11,930 nucleotides of DNA. It comes from Bacteroidales bacterium UBA1756. Lineage in GTDB: Bacteria > Bacteroidota > Bacteroidia > Bacteroidales > WCHB1-69. The translations under genes were made by a program, and so were the position numbers. This document shows, one piece after another, positions 1 to 5,448 of this stretch. The notes under the pieces were generated by a model. That model had not been told where the DNA came from. It did no database searches and saw only the letters and a list, made by a program, of their open reading frames with translations. Location of the stretch: the NCBI GenBank assembly GCA_002314795.1, contig DCHI01000061.1, positions 1-11,930 of the forward strand, given 5' to 3'. The stretch's first letter is position 1; each line of letters opens with the position of its first letter.

Positions 1-26
1 CTTCTTACTTCTTACTTCTTACTTAA
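1..26 (-). repeat. Heptamer tandem repeat (AAGTAAG type) at the 3' end of folC
   Basis: Read on the minus strand, the 7-bp unit AAGTAAG occurs about three times and runs off the window edge. It overlaps the last four codons of folC and supplies its TAA stop. The unit length of 7 shifts the frame by one each time, so a TAA recurs in all three minus-strand frames. The unit shares the AAGT core with the larger arrays at 3083-3435. Confidence 0.85.
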
Positions 27-1307
27 AAAATCCGCCACGATAAAGGTACTACCTCCGATGAAGATGGCATCAGTGGAAGCAGTTTCTTCTTTGACAGCGA
101 GATAAGTTTGATAAACATCGAGTGTGCTGCTTTTTGCTGTCAGCCCGCTTGACGTCATCTTTTGGATGATTTCTTCCGGTTCCATCGCGCGAGCCACACT
201 GGCGCGGCAAACGGTATAGTCAGCATTTTTCGGCAGCAGTTTGATAATGCTGTCAATGTCTTTATCGTTGACGAAACCGATGATGACACGGAGTTTTGTG
301 CATTTCAGTTCGTTCAACTGTTTTGAAAGAAATTCAAAGCCACCGCGGTTATGGCCGGTGTCGCAGATGGTGAGCGGATTTTCGTCAATAATCTGCCAAC
401 GTCCCTGAAATCCTGTGTTAACCAATACGTTACGAATAGCTTTGACAATCAGTTCGTCCAAATTGTCAAGTTCGCTGGCGCACAGTTGGACGGTGCGGAC
501 GAAGGTGGCAATGTTTTCTATCTGGTAGTCTCCAGCAAGTGGAAGTCGGATGCCTTTTCCTATAATGTGCTCTTTATCAGAAATATCAATGATTCGATAG
601 GAGGGATGTGAGGCATCGATGGTTTGAATACGGATTTCTTCAGTTGTGTGAATCGGGGCGGACAAGAGTTCGGAACGTTGTTGGTAAACGGGCATCGTTT
701 CGGGCTGTACGCGACCGATGACGACGGGCGTGTGCGGTTTCATAATCCCTGCTTTTTCAAATGCTATTTTTGCCAACGTGTCTCCTAACAACTGTGTGTG
801 TTCCAATGAGATATTGGTGATGACGGAGGCCATCGGTGTGATGACGTTGGTCGCGTCCAAGCGCCCGCCCAACCCGACTTCGATGATGGCGACGTCAACT
901 TCTTCTTTGGCGAAATGGTAGAAGGCCAATGCTGTCGTCATCTCAAAGAAGGAGGGTTCTATTTTTTTGAAATCATTTTCGAATTTTTCAAAAAAAGCGA
1001 CCACCGCCTCCTGCGAAATCATCTCCCCATTGATTTTGATACGTTCTCTGAAATCGGTGAGGTGTGGGGAAGTGTAAAGTCCGACTTTTTTACCGGCTTC
1101 TTGATAAAATGATGATAGCAAGTGCGTTACAGAACCTTTCCCGTTCGTTCCCGCCACGTGGATGCATTTTAGTTTCCGTTCGGGATTGCCGATGATGGCG
1201 GAAAGGATTTCAATGTTTTCAAGACCTTCTTTATAAGCAGCACTCCCGACTTTGTGATACATCGGGAGCGCTTCAAAAATATTTTCTAAAATCTGTTGGT
1301 AAGTCAT
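12..1307 (-). CDS. folC: Bifunctional folylpolyglutamate synthase / dihydrofolate synthase
   Basis: Cytoplasmic Mur-ligase-type enzyme that adds glutamate to dihydropteroate and to reduced folates using ATP. The 431-aa length is normal for FolC. Visible motifs: P-loop GTNGKGS (residues 53-59), SPHL..FRERI (80-90), EVGLGGRLDATN (143-154), and LGDTLAKIAFEKAGIMK (174-190), which contains the family's modified lysine. In the C-terminal domain there are GRW (302-304), DTGHN (316-320, in place of the more common DGAHN) and a closing GSTF motif (419-422). The ATG lies 21 bp downstream of the deiminase stop, so the two genes are probably co-transcribed. Oddity: the last codons (Leu-Ser-Lys-Lys-stop) are formed from the heptamer repeat at positions 1-26, so the repeat supplies the end of the protein. 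No terminator is visible before the window edge. Function is certain by motif; dual activity is inferred from the family. Confidence 0.96.
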   Translation of the reverse strand: MTYQQILENIFEALPMYHKVGSAAYKEGLENIEILSAIIGNPERKLKCIHVAGTNGKGSVTHLLSSFYQEAGKKVGLYTSPHLTDFRERIKINGEMISQEAVVAFFEKFENDFKKIEPSFFEMTTALAFYHFAKEEVDVAIIEVGLGGRLDATNVITPMASVITNISLEHTQLLGDTLAKIAFEKAGIMKPHTPVVIGRVQPETMPVYQQRSELLSAPIHTTEEIRIQTIDASHPSYRIIDISDKEHIIGKGIRLPLAGDYQIENIATFVRTVQLCASELDNLDELIVKAIRNVLVNTGFQGRWQIIDENPLTICDTGHNRGGFEFLSKQLNELKCTKLRVIIGFVNDKDIDSIIKLLPKNADYTVCRASVARAMEPEEIIQKMTSSGLTAKSSTLDVYQTYLAVKEETASTDAIFIGGSTFIVADFLSKK

Positions 1308-1328
1308 TGTTATAGATGAAATTATCTA

Positions 1329-3056
1329 TTACAAGATAATGATTTTCTTTTGAATAATGTGTCCGGAGAGCGTTTCGATACGGGCAAAGTATGTTCCTTT
1401 TTGCCAAGCAGAACAGTCAATCGTAACTTTTTCCTCGTTAAAAGTCTGTTTCATAATCAGTTGTCCCGACGTATTGTAGATGGAAACTTGGCTTCCGTCA
1501 GGAGCGGAAATGACGACTTGGTCGTGGGCTGGGTTCGGCGCGACGACGTATGCGTTGAGTGCATAGTGATGTACGTCCGTTGTATCTTCAGGATCTTCTG
1601 GGTCTTCCGGACCACCCGGGTTCGGATTCGGGGCGACGGTGAATGTGAACGGGTCCGCCTGTCCGATGAACGGATAAAATTCGCGACGGTCCGACTGGTC
1701 CTTTGCAAAGAGGTAGTACTGAACTTCGCAGCTGTCCGTAATTCCCGTGATGTTTCCATCCCAACGTTCGCCGCCGGTGCAGGTCATCGTGGCGGCATTC
1801 CAAGTGGTGGTGTCTTCTGAAATTATTCTATAATAAATTAAAACAGAATCGTTTACAAGACTTTGTCCGCTTAGGGTTTTAATATTGGCGCCAATGAGGA
1901 AAGTGCTGTCGAAGGGCTGTGCTCCCAAAGTAGGGTAGTGCGTGATGCGTAACATACCGAGGTCGGGAATCTCGTGCGTGCGGCAATGAAGTGCATCCGT
2001 ATTTTCCCATTGTGCCGTTGCTAATTCATTGATACCTACGATGGTATATCCCGGCATAGCGGTGCGATATACTTCCAAAGCATCTTCGTCGTAGGATGTT
2101 CCTGTAATGGGAACAAACACGTGATCGTTTAAAATCAGACTGTTGGTGTAAGGGGTGCGGGCGTTGGAAACGACGCTCCCCGGTTCAAAGACACGATAAA
2201 CTTTGTACTTGTTTCCCCACGGCGTTGTGGCGTTGGCAAAATAGTTCGCCACGTCTTCGTACTCTTGGTATCGGCTGGCATTGACGGGAAGCTGGGCAAT
2301 GAGAATCTTGTCAACGGCAAGAAATTTTCCCCAGCAGTCAATGTGCGCGATGTAGTCGCCTTGTGGGTCAATGGTAAAGTGGTAATTATCTATGCCTAAG
2401 TAGTTTAGACAATATTGGCGGATTTGCGTCTCCGTGAGGGTTTCGTTCTCTTCCATCACCAAATCGGTTGACGCGGCGGTCCCGTAACCGTCTGACATAT
2501 AGTTGCCTCCGGTATGGACGATAGGAAAATCATAGTGGTCAACTCCGAGATACTGGGCCATAATGGCCATATGGGCATCGTCATTCGGGCGGCTGGGACG
2601 GTTGTAGGTGAAGTCAGCTACACCAAAATTGTCGTTTCCGTCCAAAATGAACCACGGACCGAAATCGCGTGTCCAGTAACTGTCAATGCTTCCAATCACA
2701 AAATTGATATTGCTAAGCGAAATCCCATTTTGTTGGAGCTTGTTGCGGACGGTGTTCTGTTGCGAAGAAGAAGAAACGGCAATCGTAACAGGCACCATAT
2801 TAGCCAATTGAGAAATAAGTGTATAAGGAATTCCAAATCCGGTGTAGGAAGGGTAGGCAATTAGCACCCCTTGCATCGGTTCAAATTCCGCAATACTCAC
2901 AACCGGAGCCGTTGGCGGCGTTGAAGTCCGCGTCCTTTCCGCTAATTCGTGCCACCGAAGCACGTCATTTGCTGTCTTTTCATACGTCGGTCTTTGTTGT
3001 GCAAAAACAGCAACACACAACATTAACATTGTAACTGTAAAAAACGTTTTCTTCAT
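1329..3056 (-). CDS. Secreted peptidylarginine deiminase of the PPAD type, with T9SS sorting domain
   Basis: Predicted to hydrolyse the guanidinium group of arginine, probably peptidyl or C-terminal arginine, to citrulline plus ammonia at the cell surface. Domains: signal peptide (1-19, cleavage near VFA/QQ); deiminase fold (about 45-380); Ig-like domain (about 385-473); Pro/Glu/Asp linker with three PED repeats (about 477-494); T9SS type A sorting domain (about 503-575, starting VVAPNP). The PPAD catalytic set is present: Asp131 in WTRD, His238 and Asp240 in HIDCW, Asn305 in YTNSL, Cys358 in LHCRTHE. The domain order and 575-aa length fit P. gingivalis PPAD (about 556 aa), and long stretches resemble it as I remember it. 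The motif holding PPAD Arg152 and Arg154 reads NRPSRPND (152-159), one residue longer than NRPRPND. The alternative is an agmatine deiminase-like enzyme, but export, the Ig domain and the motifs favour PPAD. No clear promoter lies upstream; the heptamer array ends 26 bp before the ATG. Confidence 0.92.
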   Translation of the reverse strand: MKKTFFTVTMLMLCVAVFAQQRPTYEKTANDVLRWHELAERTRTSTPPTAPVVSIAEFEPMQGVLIAYPSYTGFGIPYTLISQLANMVPVTIAVSSSSQQNTVRNKLQQNGISLSNINFVIGSIDSYWTRDFGPWFILDGNDNFGVADFTYNRPSRPNDDAHMAIMAQYLGVDHYDFPIVHTGGNYMSDGYGTAASTDLVMEENETLTETQIRQYCLNYLGIDNYHFTIDPQGDYIAHIDCWGKFLAVDKILIAQLPVNASRYQEYEDVANYFANATTPWGNKYKVYRVFEPGSVVSNARTPYTNSLILNDHVFVPITGTSYDEDALEVYRTAMPGYTIVGINELATAQWENTDALHCRTHEIPDLGMLRITHYPTLGAQPFDSTFLIGANIKTLSGQSLVNDSVLIYYRIISEDTTTWNAATMTCTGGERWDGNITGITDSCEVQYYLFAKDQSDRREFYPFIGQADPFTFTVAPNPNPGGPEDPEDPEDTTDVHHYALNAYVVAPNPAHDQVVISAPDGSQVSIYNTSGQLIMKQTFNEEKVTIDCSAWQKGTYFARIETLSGHIIQKKIIIL

Positions 3057-3082
3057 TTTCCAATTATATAAAAATACCTTTA

Positions 3083-3145
3083 TACTTCCTACTTCTCACT
3101 TTATACTTCCTACTTTATACTTCTTACTTTATACTTCTTACTTCA
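3083..3145. repeat. Heptamer array, block 1 (nine units)
   Basis: Nine contiguous 7-bp units, TACTTNN on the plus strand (AAGTA-type on the minus strand). Variants are TACTTCC, TACTTCT, TACTTTA and TACTTCA, plus one CACTTTA. There is no G on the plus strand. The block lies directly upstream of the deiminase start codon. No coding potential is assigned. Confidence 0.93.
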
Positions 3146-3213
3146 TATTACCACCCCTTAATCCCCTCCTTAAAAGGAGGGGAACTGTGCTATCGCGAAT
3201 CCTCCCTCCTTCT
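3146..3213. repeat. 68-bp interspersed element, copy 1, with perfect hairpin
   Basis: This non-heptamer segment recurs at 3298-3365 with no indels and three substitutions. Identity continues into the flanking heptamers, so about 80 bp are shared (3139-3218 and 3291-3370, offset 152). It contains a 9-bp inverted repeat, CCCCTCCTT (3163-3171) and AAGGAGGGG (3174-3182), with a 2-nt loop. No T-tract follows on either strand, so I do not call it a terminator. The origin is unknown; it could be a small palindromic intergenic repeat embedded in the heptamers. Confidence 0.9.
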
Positions 3214-3297
3214 TACTTCCTACTTCTTACTTTATACTTCCTACTTCCTACTTCCTACTTCCTACTTCCTACTTCTTACTTTATACTTCCTACTTCA
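3214..3297. repeat. Heptamer array, block 2 (twelve units)
   Basis: Twelve contiguous units of the TACTTNN heptamer with no break in phase (84 bp). Five consecutive TACTTCC units form the most homogeneous stretch (3235-3269). Together with one 68-bp element the block makes a 152-bp higher-order unit. Confidence 0.93.
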
Positions 3298-3365
3298 TAT
3301 TACCACCCCTTAATCCTCTTCTTAAAAGGAGGGAAACTGTGCTATCGCGAATCCTCCCTCCTTCT
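3298..3365. repeat. 68-bp interspersed element, copy 2, with degenerate hairpin
   Basis: Second copy of the element at 3146-3213. The three differences are all transitions (positions 3317, 3320 and 3334), and all fall within the hairpin arms. If the plus strand is transcribed, two of them leave G-U pairs and one gives a C-A mismatch at the stem base. The rest of the element is identical, including the TCGCGA hexamer. Confidence 0.9.
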
Positions 3366-3435
3366 TACTTTATACTTCCTACTTTATACTTCCTACTTCC
3401 TACTTCCTACTTTCTACTTCCTACTTTCTACTTCC
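3366..3435. repeat. Heptamer array, block 3 (ten units), overlapping the DUF58 stop
   Basis: Ten contiguous heptamers: TACTTTA, TACTTCC and TACTTTC types. The last two units overlap the end of the DUF58 gene. On the minus strand its final Lys codon and TAG stop (3428-3433) are heptamer sequence. An apparently open 91-codon frame across blocks 2 and 3 on the plus strand arises only because the repeat carries no stop in that direction. Confidence 0.93.
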
Positions 3436-4300
3436 CACCTCTTTTTACAAACAGTGTCTTGAGGGCTGGCACGTAGTCTTCATCGGTATAAAGGGGAATG
3501 GTGTCGATGCCGCTTCTACGGAAAATCTCCAAATTTTCGTGATGGAGTTTTTCCCACCATTCGGCATAACTTTCTCTTACTTTTTTTGAAGATGTATCGG
3601 CCCAGAAGCGTTCGCCCGTTTCAGGATCTAACAATTCCAACAAACCCAAGTCGGGAATTTCAGTTTCGCCTTTGTCAATCACGTTGAGTGCGACCAAATC
3701 GTGACGGCTTGCGGCAATCTTGAGGGCTTGTTCAAAGTTGCTTCCTACGAAGTCGGAAATGAGGAATGCCGTACATCTTTTTTTGATGGCATTGGTGAGA
3801 TAACGGAGCGCTTCGGAAATGTCCGTCTTTTTTTGAGAGGGAGTATAGGTTAGTAATTCTCTGATTATTCGTAAAATATGAGATTTTCCTTTGGCGGGAG
3901 GAATGAATTTTTCAACGGTATCGCTGAAAAAAAGAACACCCACTTTGTCGTTATTGGAGATGGCGGAAAAGGAGAGGACTGCCGCTAACTCGGTGATGAG
4001 TTCGTTTTTGAATTGCCGTTTGGTTCCGAAAAGGTTGGAGCCGCTCACGTCGATAAGCAGCATAACGGTCATTTCCCGTTCCTCGTTGAAAAGTTTGATG
4101 TACGGAGAATGGAAGCGGGCGGTCACGTTCCAGTCGATGAAACGGACGTCGTCACCATAGTTGTACTGTCGGACCTCGCTGAACGCCATTCCGCGTCCTT
4201 TGAAGGCGCTGCGGTACTGGCCGGCGAAAATCTGTTGCGTCAGCAAACGGGAACGAATCTCGATGTGACGGACTTTCTTGATTAATTCTGATGGTTCCAT
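3428..4300 (-). CDS. DUF58 / von Willebrand A-like domain protein
   Basis: Protein of the DUF58 family, typically encoded next to a MoxR ATPase. The biochemical role is not established; it is thought to act with MoxR in complex assembly or stress functions. The 290 aa show no signal peptide or membrane span, so it is probably cytoplasmic. The family signature Y-N-Y-G-D-D-V-R-F-I-D-W-N-V-T-A-R spans residues 46-62. A metal-binding (MIDAS-like) DVSGS motif is at 84-88, with a KKTD motif at 157-160 and ISDF at 181-184 at positions expected for the other metal-coordinating loops. The start lies 18 bp after the moxR stop, which indicates one transcript. The end coincides with heptamer repeat, and the batA/B/C/D-type genes that often follow are not present; the next gene is the deiminase. 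Confidence 0.93.
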   Translation of the reverse strand: MEPSELIKKVRHIEIRSRLLTQQIFAGQYRSAFKGRGMAFSEVRQYNYGDDVRFIDWNVTARFHSPYIKLFNEEREMTVMLLIDVSGSNLFGTKRQFKNELITELAAVLSFSAISNNDKVGVLFFSDTVEKFIPPAKGKSHILRIIRELLTYTPSQKKTDISEALRYLTNAIKKRCTAFLISDFVGSNFEQALKIAASRHDLVALNVIDKGETEIPDLGLLELLDPETGERFWADTSSKKVRESYAEWWEKLHHENLEIFRRSGIDTIPLYTDEDYVPALKTLFVKRGGK

Positions 4301-4318
4301 TGAAATAATGGGAAAAGG

Positions 4319-5314
4319 TTACGGAACAACGACGGTGTTCAGTACTTCACTGATGATGTCTTCGCTCTTGATGTTTTCGGCTTCGGCCTCATAATTGAGC
4401 CCGATACGGTGGCGCATTACGTCGTAAGCCACGGCGCGGACATCTTCCGGAATGACGTAGCCACGGCGTTTGATGAACGCGTATGCCTGCGATGCGAGGG
4501 CCAGATTGATGGTGGCACGCGGAGAAGCACCGTAACTAATCATCGTTTGGTATTTCCCGAGTCCGTATTCTTCCGGATAGCGGGTGGCAAAAACGATGGA
4601 GGTGATGTATTGTTCGATTTTTTCATCTACGTAAACCTCTTTTACGATGGAACGCGCCTTGAGAATGTCCTGCGGGTCCAACATCGGACGTGTGGTCGGA
4701 AATTCTGCGGAAAGGTGCTGCCGAAGAATCAGTTTCTCCTCTTCTTGTTTTGGATAATCAACAATGACTTTCATCATAAAACGGTCAACCTGTGCTTCGG
4801 GAAGGGGATAGGTGCCTTCTTGTTCCACAGGGTTTTGCGTGGCCATAACCAAAAACGGTTCTTCCAGACGGAAGGTGGTTTCTCCGATGGTCACCTGACG
4901 TTCCTGCATCGCTTCCAACAGCGCGCTCTGCACTTTGGCGGGCGCACGGTTGATTTCATCGGCCAAGATGAAGTTGGCAAAGATGGGTCCTTTTTTTACG
5001 ATGAATTCTTCGTTTTTCTGACTGTAAATCATCGTGCCGATGACGTCGGCCGGCAAAAGATCGGGGGTGAACTGAATACGACTGAAATTGGCTTTGATAA
5101 CATTGGCCAACGACTTGATGGCAAGGGTTTTGGCAAGTCCGGGAACGCCTTCCAATAAAATGTGCCCGTTTGCCAAAAGTCCGATCATCAGTTTTTCTAC
5201 CATCGCCTTCTGGCCTACGATGACGTGTGACATTTCATTGTTGATGATGTCCACGAAAGAACTCTCTCGTTGGATTTTGTCATTTAATTCTTTGATATCT
5301 ACTACGTTAGACAT
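4319..5314 (-). CDS. MoxR-family AAA+ ATPase
   Basis: Cytoplasmic AAA+ (AAA_3) chaperone-like ATPase that likely remodels or activates protein complexes together with the DUF58 protein encoded 18 bp downstream. The 331 aa are typical. Motifs: Walker A GVPGLAKT (56-63, the MoxR form of the P-loop), Walker B FILADEIN (115-122), sensor 1 ATQNP (158-162), the arginine finger region EAQVDRF (173-179), and sensor 2 GASPRAT (262-268). An extended −7 promoter element sits 26 bp upstream of the ATG, behind the terminator of the upstream protease gene, so this is the first gene of its own unit. Family assignment is firm; the specific target is unknown. Confidence 0.96.
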   Translation of the reverse strand: MSNVVDIKELNDKIQRESSFVDIINNEMSHVIVGQKAMVEKLMIGLLANGHILLEGVPGLAKTLAIKSLANVIKANFSRIQFTPDLLPADVIGTMIYSQKNEEFIVKKGPIFANFILADEINRAPAKVQSALLEAMQERQVTIGETTFRLEEPFLVMATQNPVEQEGTYPLPEAQVDRFMMKVIVDYPKQEEEKLILRQHLSAEFPTTRPMLDPQDILKARSIVKEVYVDEKIEQYITSIVFATRYPEEYGLGKYQTMISYGASPRATINLALASQAYAFIKRRGYVIPEDVRAVAYDVMRHRIGLNYEAEAENIKSEDIISEVLNTVVVP

Positions 5315-5338
5315 AATTATAAAGATTAAAAAAAGCCC

Positions 5339-5348
5339 GCAAAGGTAC
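5339..5348 (-). promoter_or_regulatory. Putative Bacteroidetes −7 promoter element for moxR-DUF58
   Basis: On the minus strand the sequence is GTACCTTTGC, which contains TACCTTTG, a match to the Bacteroidetes primary sigma −7 consensus TAnnTTTG. It lies 25-34 bp upstream of the moxR ATG. I do not see a convincing −33 TTTG at the expected distance. The same extended core occurs in both arms of the dyad at 7723-7752. Confidence 0.6.
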
Positions 5349-5390
5349 GGAAAATTGTTGAAACGTTATTTTAGTAAATAAATTTCTACG

Positions 5391-5421
5391 AAAAAAGGGA
5401 AACGAAAAAACGTCTCCCTTT
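5391..5421 (-). terminator. Rho-independent terminator of the C10 protease gene
   Basis: On the minus strand, AAAGGGA-GACG (5421-5411) pairs with CGTT-TCCCTTT (5404-5394) around a T6 loop. This gives an 11-bp stem with one G-U pair, followed by TTT (six T in a row at the 3' side). It lies 28 bp beyond the protease stop codon and before the moxR promoter element, separating the two units. Confidence 0.82.
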
Positions 5422-5448
5422 AGTATGATAAATTTGAAATGCAGTCAT

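Noticed and set aside
3083..3435. Possible CRISPR-like repeat-spacer array
   Set aside because: The repeats are 7-bp tandem runs and the two spacers are near-identical to each other; no cas genes are present.
3187..3462. Open frame of 91 codons, rich in Leu/Tyr/Ser/Thr with a 7-residue periodicity
   Set aside because: It is the translation of the heptamer repeat, whose plus strand carries no stop in any frame; 7 units of 3 bases equal 3 heptamers, which creates the apparent protein repeat.
4409..5158. 249-codon open frame on the plus strand
   Set aside because: It is antisense to moxR, whose Walker A, Walker B and sensor motifs are intact; no recognisable domain in the antisense product.
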